Assembly: GCA_001797815.1 (NCBI GenBank)
Contig: MGQK01000053.1
Span: 14,165-50,115, forward strand
From: Deltaproteobacteria bacterium RBG_13_61_14
GTDB taxonomy: Bacteria > RBG-13-61-14
Length of the DNA stretch: 35,951 bases
Direction of reading: 5' to 3'
Shown: positions 16,514 to 24,443 of the stretch, piece after piece
Position numbering within the stretch: position 1 is the first letter of the stretch
Layout of the letters: each line of letters begins with the position of its first letter
Notes under the pieces: generated by a model
Database searches by the model: none
Told to the model about the DNA's origin: nothing
The model's input: the letters and a program-made list of their open reading frames with translations, nothing else
Made by a program: the position numbers and the translations under genes

Positions 16514-17245
16514 ATGATGCAGTTGTTCAAGGTGGCTCGCAGGCCAGGACAGGTCGCGGCCGGCTTGATGATCGGGCTGATGAGTTGGTTCAGTGTCGCG
16601 GAAATCCTGGCCGCGGAACCGCCGGCCAAGCCTGCCGGCCCTCCGCCGGGCGCGATGACCGACCAAGATCCGAGCGCTTATCAGGGCATGAGCCCCGAGC
16701 AGATCGCGCGGGTGAAAAAGGGCGAAATCGTGATCCTGGATCAGCCCACCTCCTTCGAGGGCCGGCAGCTCATCACCGCGGCCTTTTTTTTCAACCAGGA
16801 CATTGACACGGTCTGGAACCTGATGACCCAGGGCTGGCGCCAGGAGGAATATCTGCCCCGGCTGGAGCGCAGCCCGCTGATTAAGAAGTGGGACGGCGGC
16901 GATCAGATCGAGTTCCAGCTCAGCGTGGCCGGGGTGGAGGTCAAATACCGGGTGATCGGGACCCACGAGAAGTCGCGCTATTACTGCTCCTGGAAACTGG
17001 ACCCCTCGTTTGACAACGACATGAAGGAATTGTCCGGGTTCTGGCAATACTACTGGGGGGACGAGCGCCACACTTTAGCGCGCTACGGGAGCTACGCGGA
17101 AACCACAATGTGGGTTCCGGCTTTTATCCGCGACTACCTCACCCGGCGCGACCTGCCCGAGGCGCTCACCGTCCAGCGGCGCTGGGTGGATTCCGGCGGC
17201 ACCTTCCGCAAGCCCGGGTATCAGCCGGCTGAGAAAAAGCCATGA
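16514..17245 (+). CDS. Exported START/SRPBCC-fold protein
   Basis: 243 residues. The basic start and hydrophobic stretch VAAGLMIGLMSWFSVAEILAA indicate a signal peptide cut near residue 35. After a proline-rich linker, residues about 80-215 look like the helix-grip lipid-binding fold: AAFFFNQDIDTVWNLMTQGWRQEEYLPRL, where ligand-binding proteins have the helix after strand 1, then strands IEFQLSVAGVEVKYRVI and YYCSWKL, and a long final helix FIRDYLTRRDLPEALTVQRRW. Proteins of this superfamily bind lipids, polyketides or quinones. An AAGGAG ribosome site lies 6-7 nt upstream. The stop overlaps the next start (ATGA), so it is translationally coupled to the C45-type hydrolase. Confidence 0.75.
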   Translation: MMQLFKVARRPGQVAAGLMIGLMSWFSVAEILAAEPPAKPAGPPPGAMTDQDPSAYQGMSPEQIARVKKGEIVILDQPTSFEGRQLITAAFFFNQDIDTVWNLMTQGWRQEEYLPRLERSPLIKKWDGGDQIEFQLSVAGVEVKYRVIGTHEKSRYYCSWKLDPSFDNDMKELSGFWQYYWGDERHTLARYGSYAETTMWVPAFIRDYLTRRDLPEALTVQRRWVDSGGTFRKPGYQPAEKKP

Positions 17246-19068
17246 GCCGGCGCGAGATCGTCTCGGCCGCACTCCTCGGCCTCCTCCTGGGGGCAGGATG
17301 GGCGGCGCCAGCCGCCCCGGCATCCTCGGGTCCTCCACCGGCCCAGGTTACGGTTAGCGACGGCGTCAAACGCTTCGGCCCGGCCTGGATGACCCAGCGC
17401 GACGGCATTTATGTCCTTTACCTGGAAGGCTCCGAATACGACATGGCCTTTCAGCACGCCACGCTCTTGCGCGAGGAAATCCAGCAGGGCGAAATGGTCT
17501 ATCTGGGCCAATATTTTCGGGCCGAGATCGAGCAGAGCATGATCGGGGGCAGGCCGGCGCTGGTCAACCTGGCCGAGCGTTTCATGCAGGCCCTGTTCTT
17601 CGACCCGATTGCCCGCAGTATCCCGCCGGGGGTCGAGCAGGCGCTCAAGGGGCTGGCCGACGGCGCGGGCCTTCCGCTCGCCGGCCTGCGGCGGGCCATG
17701 GTCTTTTCCGATTCCGGCCAAAGCATTGAAGGCCGGTTTTACCGCCACAATAAAATTTATCCGGGCCTGGCGGCTTTCGCGGACCTGGGTTGCACCTCCT
17801 TTTTAGCCGTGGGCCCGGCGACCCAGGAAGGTCATGTCCTCCACGGCCGCAATTTTGATTACCCGGGCGCGGGCTGGTTTGATCCTTACCCGACGGTGGC
17901 CTTTTGCCGGCCCGGCTCGGGCCAGCGCTTTGTGATGCTCACCTCCGCCGGGATGCACACCGCCGGCGTCACCGCCCTCAACGAGAGCGGGCTCGCGGTC
18001 GGGTTTCATACCGCGATCACCACCGACGTGGCGAGCCGGGGTTGGCCGGTTTTCTGCCTGGCCGATAAGATCGTGCGGGAAGCCGGGACCCTGGAGCAAG
18101 CTGTGGCGATCCTGCGGGCGCACCCGCCCGCGGCCGGCTTCATCATGGTCGTTTCGAGCGCCCAGGAGCAGAACGGGATGGCCGTCGAGATCTCGCGGCA
18201 CCGCCTGGCCGTCCTGCCCCTGACTAATTCCACCCTGGCGATTGCCAATTCCTACCGCAACCCGGAGATGCAGGCGGACGAGATCAGCGCCGACTGGTCC
18301 GAAGCGATCAATTCCTTCGCCCGCACCCGGCGGATGAAGCAACTGCTCCAGGAAAATTTCGGCCGGATGGATCCGCAGAAAGGCGCGGAGTTCCTGGGCG
18401 ACCACTTTGACCTCTACACCGGCCGCGAGCGCGCCACCGGCGACGTGATCGCCCAAAACTCGAACCTCGGGAGCGTGGTGATGGATTCCACCGCCATGAC
18501 CTTCTGGATCGCTTCCGGCCGCGCCCCGGTCGGCAACAGCCGCTATGCGGGCTTTCATTTTGAGGATGGCTTCAGCGGGCCCGAGGCCTTGCGACCCCTG
18601 CCGGCCTTGCATGGGGCTTGGGAAAACGATCCGAGGCTGGAAGGCTTGCGGCTTTATATCCGGGCCGAGGCCAAGTATCGCCAAAAAAACGATCCTAACG
18701 GCGCCATCAGCGACTTGAAAGACGCCCTGGCCCTGGACCCGGCCGAGCCGGTCTATGCCCAGGTGCTGGGTTTGCTCTTGCTCAAGACCGGGCAGCCCGA
18801 GGCCGCGGCCCTCATGTTCCAGCAGGCCCTTTCCCTGCCTCAGACCTTCCACAAGCAGAGCCTCGGCCACCTTTGGCTGGCGCGGAGTTACGATCTCCAG
18901 GGCCGACGCGATCTGGCCAGGGCGGAATATCAGAGGGTCTTGGCCATTTCGCCCCTCCATCCCCGGGTCCGGGCCGCGGCCGCCGCGGGCCTGAAAAAGG
19001 CCTTCACCTCGAAACCGGCGAGCAAGATCTCCATCGTCTTCGGGAGCGGAGACAGTTACAGTTACTGA
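17242..19068 (+). CDS. Exported C45-type autoproteolytic acyltransferase/hydrolase with C-terminal TPRs
   Basis: 608 residues. Signal peptide about residues 1-27 (IVSAALLGLLLGAGWAAPAAPA). The central domain is an Ntn-hydrolase of the C45/acyl-CoA:6-aminopenicillanate acyltransferase and phospholipase-B-like group: Cys184 in DLGCTSFLAVG is the expected nucleophile, exposed by self-cleavage, and HGRNFDYPG, GVTALNESGLAVG and LAIANSYRNPEM follow in family order. Residues about 465-590 hold tetratricopeptide repeats (AISDLKDALALDPAEPVYAQVLG; GQPEAAALMFQQALSL; GHLWLARSYDLQGRRDLARAEYQ). This is roughly 200 residues longer than plain C45 enzymes. Such enzymes hydrolyse or transfer acyl groups on amides. 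The neighbouring lipid-binding-fold protein suggests a lipophilic acyl-amide substrate; this is inference. Confidence 0.85.
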   Translation: MSRREIVSAALLGLLLGAGWAAPAAPASSGPPPAQVTVSDGVKRFGPAWMTQRDGIYVLYLEGSEYDMAFQHATLLREEIQQGEMVYLGQYFRAEIEQSMIGGRPALVNLAERFMQALFFDPIARSIPPGVEQALKGLADGAGLPLAGLRRAMVFSDSGQSIEGRFYRHNKIYPGLAAFADLGCTSFLAVGPATQEGHVLHGRNFDYPGAGWFDPYPTVAFCRPGSGQRFVMLTSAGMHTAGVTALNESGLAVGFHTAITTDVASRGWPVFCLADKIVREAGTLEQAVAILRAHPPAAGFIMVVSSAQEQNGMAVEISRHRLAVLPLTNSTLAIANSYRNPEMQADEISADWSEAINSFARTRRMKQLLQENFGRMDPQKGAEFLGDHFDLYTGRERATGDVIAQNSNLGSVVMDSTAMTFWIASGRAPVGNSRYAGFHFEDGFSGPEALRPLPALHGAWENDPRLEGLRLYIRAEAKYRQKNDPNGAISDLKDALALDPAEPVYAQVLGLLLLKTGQPEAAALMFQQALSLPQTFHKQSLGHLWLARSYDLQGRRDLARAEYQRVLAISPLHPRVRAAAAAGLKKAFTSKPASKISIVFGSGDSYSY

Positions 19069-19512
19069 TCGGGTTGGGGCGGCGTCCAAGGGCCTGGCCC
19101 GCTTCCGAGAGCAATTAGCCGGGGATGATCATCTCCGGGCCAAACCGGAGGCAAGGTCCAAGGTCCAGCTTTGACCCCTCTGACCTGAAATCGGACCCTC
19201 GACCTCGCACCTAACCCGGCCGAGCCGGAACCAAAGAAAAGGGGGAAGATTTCACGCAAAGGCGCCAAGACGCTAAGGGTTCAAGCTATTGGGGGAGAGA
19301 GAATGGCTCGGATTTCAATCTTTCCTCTCCTCCCAAGGTCGGCCAAGAAACAAAGTCGCAAAGGAAAAACTCTTGGCGGCTTCAGGTTCTTGGCAACGGC
19401 TTCTTCTTGATTTTTCCTCACCTTCGCGACTTTGCGCCTTGGCGTGAAACCTCTTCTTTACATTCCGGCATAAAATCATGACCACTTTGGCAACAATTTC
19501 AGCCGTAAGGGA
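19069..19512. other. Intergenic region, no gene seen, holding a repeat element
   Basis: 444 bp between the C45-type gene and the convergent radical SAM gene. No convincing coding frame is present. The middle and right part is the inverted-end element at 19250-19449. The left part (19069-19249) contains pyrimidine/purine stretches such as AAGGTCCAAGGTCCAG, which look like dispersed repeat sequence. I see no clear intrinsic terminator for either converging gene. Confidence 0.6.
19250..19449. repeat. 200-bp element with 29-bp imperfect inverted ends (TTTCACGCAAAGGCGC type)
   Basis: Left end 19250-19278 and right end 19421-19449 are inverted copies matching at 25 of 29 positions, starting TTTCACGC. 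An internal stretch near 19349-19365 (CAAAGTCGCAAAGGAAAAA) repeats part of the right end (CAAAGTCGCGAAGG). There is no open frame and no obvious target duplication. It resembles a MITE-like element or one of the common dispersed CGCAAAG repeat families. Confidence 0.65.
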
Positions 19513-20877
19513 CTAAAGCCACTTCAAGAAACCATCATGGCGGATGTCCGGAAAGTAATTCATCAGGACTTTGATATAAGTCAGAATGTGTTCCAGGTCG
19601 GTTGGAATGTTCAGAAGGGGATGACATTTTCTGAAAATATCTTGATCCAGCCACCATCGCTCCTGGTCATAGTCCTGCTCGGTGATCTGGATCCCCCAGT
19701 CCCGGCGTTTCCGCCAGATCAAGGACCCCGGGAAAACCGTCAGAAAATTTACGATCAGTCGGGACTGGAGCCGATGGGTAAGCTTGAAAGCAAACTCGAG
19801 GGTCCGGAAGATCTCCCGCTTTTTCTCCCAAGGCAGGCCCATGATGAAGGAAAATCTTGCCTGGCGGCGGATCCCGCTTTTTCCCAGGAGTTGGCCGGCT
19901 TGCTTCACTTGTTCGAGGAGGAGTTTCTTGCCCACCCGTTGCAGTCCCTCCTCATACCCGGACTCGACGCCCATTTCCATGACCTCCACCGGCAGCCGAG
20001 CGATGGCTTCGAGCATCCCGGGGACAACCAGGTCCGTAATCCTGGCCATGAAGACGAGCCTGGAGTCAAGTCCGGAGAGCTGGTCGGCGATTTGGATCAA
20101 GCGGGGGTGGTCGGCGGTGAAGCAGTCGTCCACGATGAAAATGCACTTCTTGGTGGTGCGGTCCAGATAAGGAACGAGCCGGCCGATCCGATCCGCCACC
20201 TGCCCGGGCGGTATCCCTCTCCAGTTCCTTTGAAAACCGATACTGCAAAAGATACAGGCATAGAAACAGCCGCGCGAGGTCTCGATCGGGAGGAGGTCGT
20301 AATAACCCTTGGGCATCAGCTCGAACTTGGGTAAGGGAAGCTCGGCCAGTTCCTCCGGGGTGAGCAGGGGACCAGGGGGAGTTTGGATCAGTTCCTCTCC
20401 TCGGCGGAAGGTGATTCCCGGCACCAGGGCGGGGTCTTTTCCCGCTTGAAGAAAATCGAGGAGCAGGGGAAAGCTCTTTTCTCCCTCGCCCCGGATCAAG
20501 TAATCCACCGCGGTCGTCCGCGCCAGGTATTCATCGAGCACGGAGGCATGCGGTCCGCCGAGCACGGTCAGCGGTCGCCGGGAAAGATCCTCCAAATTGA
20601 TCAGGAGCCTTCGGGCTCGCGGCCAAGTGCTGGCGTCTATAGAAATCCCCAAGAGATCAATCCCGGATACGGATTGGGCGATCAAGTCGGGCGAGCGGAA
20701 ATGAGATTCGAAATCCAAGGGATCAATCAACGTTACCTGTTGGCCATGCTTTTCAAGGACGGCGGCGAGAAGGTAGAGAGCCTGCTTGGGACAGACCCGA
20801 GCCTGCTCCTTAATAATTTTCCCCCAGGGGTCGGCCTCGGCAAACGGGGGCGCTGTTAGTAAAACCCTCAAGATCAT
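19513..20877 (-). CDS. B12-binding-domain radical SAM protein
   Basis: 454 residues. The N-terminal third (about residues 1-150) looks like a cobalamin-binding Rossmann domain (LRVLLTAPPFAE; YLLAAVLEKHGQQVTLIDPLDFE; LTVLGGPHASVLDEYL). The lid motif DxHxxG is not seen. The radical SAM barrel carries the [4Fe-4S] cluster motif C204-x3-C208-x2-C211 in SRGCFYACIFCSIG, then DDCFTADHPR and EMGVESGYEEGLQRVGK. Such enzymes use SAM and often B12 for methylations or carbon-skeleton chemistry in lipids, cofactors and natural products. The gene stands alone, divergent from nothing close, and the substrate is unknown. MTAP-type motifs were not found. Confidence 0.88.
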   Translation of the reverse strand: MILRVLLTAPPFAEADPWGKIIKEQARVCPKQALYLLAAVLEKHGQQVTLIDPLDFESHFRSPDLIAQSVSGIDLLGISIDASTWPRARRLLINLEDLSRRPLTVLGGPHASVLDEYLARTTAVDYLIRGEGEKSFPLLLDFLQAGKDPALVPGITFRRGEELIQTPPGPLLTPEELAELPLPKFELMPKGYYDLLPIETSRGCFYACIFCSIGFQRNWRGIPPGQVADRIGRLVPYLDRTTKKCIFIVDDCFTADHPRLIQIADQLSGLDSRLVFMARITDLVVPGMLEAIARLPVEVMEMGVESGYEEGLQRVGKKLLLEQVKQAGQLLGKSGIRRQARFSFIMGLPWEKKREIFRTLEFAFKLTHRLQSRLIVNFLTVFPGSLIWRKRRDWGIQITEQDYDQERWWLDQDIFRKCHPLLNIPTDLEHILTYIKVLMNYFPDIRHDGFLKWL

Positions 20878-21015
20878 GCCCGATCTTTATAGACTACTTG
20901 TAAAGAGCCCATCCAAGGGATCAAACCAGCCGTCCAATGGCGCCATCGTCGTTCACCTCTTGCTGTTTAAAGTTAATCATTCTTTTCAGTTTGAAAAGCT
21001 CGGCGCCGATCGGTT

Positions 21016-22050
21016 TCACCGGCACCGTTCCCGCAGCCGCTTTTCCAGGGTGGCGGGATCATGCAACCGAACGTAAAGTTTCCGGGAGGGGACCGCGGGG
21101 TCTTCGCTTTCCGCGAAGATGTAGCCGCCGAAGCGGCGTCTCTCCATGGTCACGCGCATTTCGATGGGCGGCTCGGCCAGGTCCGGCTCTATTGCCACGG
21201 CCAGGGGGATGACGCCGTGGAGGAAAAGGCCCGGCTCTCCGCGCAAAGCGTTGACGATGCCGAGGGTGTGGAAGGCCGGTCCGAGCTCGTCCGCAACAAA
21301 CGTTGCCAGCGGCGTGCCCGCATTCTTTAATAATTTTCGATCAGCCCGGGCAAAGCGGGCGTCGTCCATGACCTCGTTGGGGTAAAGGATAAAGTCGCCG
21401 CCGTGCGCGAGCAGGTAGCGGGCCGCCTCCGGGTCCACGTTGATGTTCAAGTCCTGGTAGCCGACAAAGCGGCCGAGGTAAGCGTCCGAGCGCTCGCCCA
21501 GCGCGCCCAGGAACTCGCCGGTGCCCAGGTGGAGCGCCTTCCAGTTCCGGGGCAGGCGCGGCTCGAGCATGAGCGCGGTGGCGATGTTGGTGAGCGGGGC
21601 GGTGGCCACGATCTCCACCTGGCCGGGACGCGACATGACCGCGTCCACGATGAAGCGTGCGGCCTCGGTGGGTTGCCCCAGCTCCTTAGGGGAAGCGGCT
21701 CCACGCAGAACCGGAACCTCGCTCCTGCCGGCCAGCTCGAGGATGCGCCGGGCCGCGTGCCGGCAGACCTCGGTGGTCGAGCAGCCCATGGTGCAGGTGA
21801 TGCCGAGCACCTCGACGCCGGGATCGCGGAGCGCGTAGAGCAGCTCCAGCCCGCCGTCCGGGTCGGTGACCGGGAGCCAGGACGCTGGATAGGTCCCGGC
21901 TTTTTTCACCTCGGCCTTGAGCATGCCCACGTCGTCGTCAATGATCAGCAGCCGCGGGGCCGGGGAGTCGGGCCCGACCTGGGCCAAAGCCGGCGGCAGC
22001 GGAAAGGAGATCGAGCAAAGAATTAAAATGACTAGCGCAGCCAGACGCAT
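21016..22050 (-). CDS. Exported nucleoside-hydrolase-like protein with an altered metal site
   Basis: 344 residues with a signal peptide (about 1-23, LAALVILILCSISFPLPPALA). Family evidence: GVEVLGITCTMG, VATAPLTNIATALMLEPRL and DLNINVDPEAARYLL align with inosine-uridine nucleoside hydrolases, which cleave N-glycosidic bonds using a bound Ca2+. The metal motif is abnormal. The usual contiguous DTDPGxDDA is split into IIDDDVG (Asp38-40) and TDPDGGLELLYAL (from Thr62), with about 20 residues in between. The later HDP motif reads HGVIPLAVA, lacking the aspartate that binds Ca2+. It may be inactive, bind another ligand or act on a modified substrate. It is divergent from the GH31 lipoprotein across a palindrome-bearing gap of 109 bp. 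Confidence 0.8.
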   Translation of the reverse strand: MRLAALVILILCSISFPLPPALAQVGPDSPAPRLLIIDDDVGMLKAEVKKAGTYPASWLPVTDPDGGLELLYALRDPGVEVLGITCTMGCSTTEVCRHAARRILELAGRSEVPVLRGAASPKELGQPTEAARFIVDAVMSRPGQVEIVATAPLTNIATALMLEPRLPRNWKALHLGTGEFLGALGERSDAYLGRFVGYQDLNINVDPEAARYLLAHGGDFILYPNEVMDDARFARADRKLLKNAGTPLATFVADELGPAFHTLGIVNALRGEPGLFLHGVIPLAVAIEPDLAEPPIEMRVTMERRRFGGYIFAESEDPAVPSRKLYVRLHDPATLEKRLRERCR

Positions 22051-22094
22051 GATCCTGTTCTTCTATCTTATTCCCGGGCCGGAGGCGAAGTCAA

Positions 22095-22131
22095 TTTCAT
22101 TCCCTTTGCGACTGTGCTATACCAAGTATAG
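22095..22131 (+). promoter_or_regulatory. Candidate promoter with an operator-like palindrome, upstream of the GH31 lipoprotein gene
   Basis: TTTCAT (22095-22100), 17 nt, TATACC (22118-22123). The -10 box overlaps a perfect inverted repeat CTATAC-CAA-GTATAG at 22117-22131, which would suit a dimeric regulator. It lies in the gap between the divergent nucleoside-hydrolase-like and GH31 genes. Confidence 0.35.
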
Positions 22132-22159
22132 GCAAACTTCCTTGCCAGGAGGGATGAAC

Positions 22160-24046
22160 ATGCGTTACCGGTGGGTCGGCGTGGCCCTGCTCTGGTCCGG
22201 GCTGTGCGGGTGTCCGCAGACGCTCAAGTATCCGGAGTTTTTCAAGGAGCCGGACCTGGGCTTTCGGGGGCCGGTGGTCCAGGTCGCGGTGCAGGCCCAA
22301 CCCTTTGCGATTCAGGTCCAGGGAGACGCAGAGCTGGAACAACTGGATCCCTATCGGGTCCGCTTGACCAGCAAGTCCGGCCGCCTGAAGATCGCGCTCG
22401 CGCCGGGTGAAGCCATCTACGGCCTGACTGAGCGGATCGTGGCCGGCCGGAAAAAGAGCGAACGGCATGTTCGGGCGATCGGGGGCCTGGACCGCCGGGG
22501 CGAACTGGTCTCCATGTGGGTCTTGCCCAGCGAGGCGGTTTACGTCCCGTTCTATATCAGCTCCTCGGGCTACGGGATGCTGATCGAGGGCAGCGAGCCG
22601 GGCCTCTACGACATCGGCAGAAAGGACCCCGAATTTCTGGAGGTGGGCTGGGAAGTGGGGCCGGAGGGTTTTTCCTGCGTGTTCATCCAGGGACCGGCCT
22701 ACACCGAGATCCTGGACCGCTACACCGCCATGACCGGCCGGCCGATCCTGCCGCCGAAGTGGGCGCTCCGGCCCTGGAAGTGGCGGGACGCCTGCGTGGC
22801 CGGGAAGTTCAGCGAGCTGGACGGGATCAAGATGAACGCCGACGTGGTGGATGACATCACCAACTATGAGAAGCTCGGATTCCCCAAGGGCGTTTACCTG
22901 GTGGACCGGCCCTGGGCCGAAGGCACCTATGGTTACGGCAACTTCAACTGGGACCCCAACCGTTTTCCCAACGGCGACCGGATGATCCAGGCGCTGCACG
23001 ACCGGGGCTGGCGGGTGGTGATCTGGGGCGCGCCCTGGGCCTTGGGCAAAGCCGACTTCGAGCTGGGGCCGGAGGCCAAGGCCAAGGGCCTGGTTATCGG
23101 CGATCGTAACCTGGATTACACCAATCCGGCGGCGGTGGCCTGGCACCGGGAAAAGATCGAGGCCTTCCTTCGCCGGAGCGGGGTGGACGGCTGGAAGCTC
23201 GACCGGGGCGACGAGTATAACCCCTCGGGGCGGGACGACATTTATCACGATGGCCGCGACGGGCTCTCGGTGCACAACGACTATGTCCGGCTCTACATCA
23301 AGACCTATTATGACGCGACGGCCGCGGTGCGGGGCGACGACTTTTTGCTGATGGCCCGGCCCGGCTACACCGGCACCACCGCCTGGAGCATCACCTGGGG
23401 CGGCGACATCCCGGGCGCGATCCACCAAGGCCGGGTCGGGACCGACAAGGGACTCCGGAGCGCGATCATTTCGCTCCAGCGCATGGCCTTTTTAGGCTAC
23501 CCGGTCTGGGGCACGGACACCGGCGGCTACGCGGGCTTCAAGGACCGGGAGGTATTCGCCCGCTGGCTGGCCTTTTCCGCTTTCTGCCCGCTCATGGAGA
23601 TCGGGGGGGTCGGCCCGCACGAGCCCTGGGCCATGCCGGAAAAACCCTTTTACGATGAAGAGATGATCCGGATCTACCGCCGCTACACCCAGCTCCACCT
23701 CCGGCTCCTGGATTACACTTATGAATTGGCCGAGCGCGCGGCCGCGACCGGCGACCCCATCGTCCACCCGCTGGTCTTTGACTGGCCGGATGATCCACAA
23801 GTGAAAAATAGGTGGGACGAATATCTTTACGGCCCGGCGCTCCTGGTGGCGCCGGTGTGGGAGCGGGGCCGGCGGGAGCGGGAGGTTTACCTGCCCGCGG
23901 GAGAATGGAAGGACCTGTGGGATCCGTCCCGGACCTTTCAGGGCCCGGCCACGATCAAGGTGGAGGCGCCGCTGGACCGGATCCCGGTTTTCATTCGCAC
24001 GGAAAAAGCCGATCTGTTGCCCAAGGGTATCATCGAGGCCTTGTGA
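22160..24046 (+). CDS. Glycoside hydrolase family 31 lipoprotein
   Basis: 628 residues from ATG 22160, chosen because AGGAGGG lies 6 nt upstream; the ATG two codons earlier touches the ribosome site. The N-terminus MRYRWVGVALLWSGLCGC ends in a probable lipobox (LCGC), so the enzyme is likely anchored in the outer or inner membrane, facing out of the cytoplasm. The barrel contains PKWALRPWKWRDACVAG, the nucleophile Asp348 in WKLDRGDEYNPSG and the probable acid/base Asp416 in ITWGGDIPGA, followed by WGTDTGGYAGF. It ends in a beta domain with LLVAPVWERG and YLPAGEWKDLWDPS. It is shorter than the cytoplasmic GH31 and only distantly related. The exact glycan is not deducible. Confidence 0.92.
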   Translation: MRYRWVGVALLWSGLCGCPQTLKYPEFFKEPDLGFRGPVVQVAVQAQPFAIQVQGDAELEQLDPYRVRLTSKSGRLKIALAPGEAIYGLTERIVAGRKKSERHVRAIGGLDRRGELVSMWVLPSEAVYVPFYISSSGYGMLIEGSEPGLYDIGRKDPEFLEVGWEVGPEGFSCVFIQGPAYTEILDRYTAMTGRPILPPKWALRPWKWRDACVAGKFSELDGIKMNADVVDDITNYEKLGFPKGVYLVDRPWAEGTYGYGNFNWDPNRFPNGDRMIQALHDRGWRVVIWGAPWALGKADFELGPEAKAKGLVIGDRNLDYTNPAAVAWHREKIEAFLRRSGVDGWKLDRGDEYNPSGRDDIYHDGRDGLSVHNDYVRLYIKTYYDATAAVRGDDFLLMARPGYTGTTAWSITWGGDIPGAIHQGRVGTDKGLRSAIISLQRMAFLGYPVWGTDTGGYAGFKDREVFARWLAFSAFCPLMEIGGVGPHEPWAMPEKPFYDEEMIRIYRRYTQLHLRLLDYTYELAERAAATGDPIVHPLVFDWPDDPQVKNRWDEYLYGPALLVAPVWERGRREREVYLPAGEWKDLWDPSRTFQGPATIKVEAPLDRIPVFIRTEKADLLPKGIIEAL

Positions 24047-24094
24047 GCAAGCCTCTTGGGATTAACCGATCATTGCTTCTGGCAAAATCAGTAA

Positions 24095-24300
24095 CAAAAG
24101 CCCGCCGGAAGCGGGCGCGCCTTGGCGGCTTAAAATACTTTGCGAGCAGCCGTCCGCCCATTTTGATGAGGAGCCGTAAAAATATCAATGCCCCTCGGCG
24201 GGTCCGGATTCTGTCCGGAGGCTCCCCTTTCCAGGGATCGCTCCCTGCGGGCGGGAGGGGGAACCGGCCGATCCCGATCATTTGACTCTCCCGGAATTAT
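24095..24300 (-). ncRNA. Possible structured small RNA on the minus strand (unassigned)
   Basis: Read leftward, an outer stem (GGGAGG/CCTC-rich, about 24255-24260 with 24191-24196) encloses two hairpins: CAGGGA-GCGA-TCCCTG (24231-24246), with a GNRA-type loop on the minus strand, and TCCGGA-CAGAA-TCCGGA (24204-24220). It is followed by a terminator-like GCCCGC-TTCCG-GCGGGC hairpin (24100-24116) and TTTTGTTACTGATTTT. No minus-strand coding gene precedes the terminator. I found no match to 6S RNA, SRP RNA, RNase P RNA or tmRNA by eye. The promoter is unclear. Confidence 0.3.
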
Positions 24301-24328
24301 GGTTTAGCGGATGACCCTAAAAATTTTG

Positions 24329-24357
24329 TTGCATATTTTTTCGGAGTGATTTACAAT
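24329..24357 (+). promoter_or_regulatory. Sigma70-like promoter for khpA
   Basis: TTGCAT, 17-nt spacer, TACAAT, about 85 nt before the khpA start codon in an AT-rich stretch. Both boxes match consensus well. Confidence 0.6.
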
Positions 24358-24443
24358 TGAGTTCGCCATAGGGATGCCGCTTAATATCCGAGCGTGCGAA
24401 CCGGGAAAGTTGACCGTCAGGTGAGTGAAAGTGGGAGGCGCCA

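Larger units (their letters stand above)
24047..24443. other. Structured intergenic region upstream of khpA
   Basis: 397 bp. It holds the candidate minus-strand RNA with a terminator hairpin (24095-24300), a promoter (24329-24357) and a khpA leader with a hairpin: GTTCGC 24361-24366 pairs with GCGAAC 24396-24401, with an inner GGAT/ATCC. An antisense frame of 83 codons is present but its residues follow the hairpins, so I regard it as non-coding. Confidence 0.5.
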
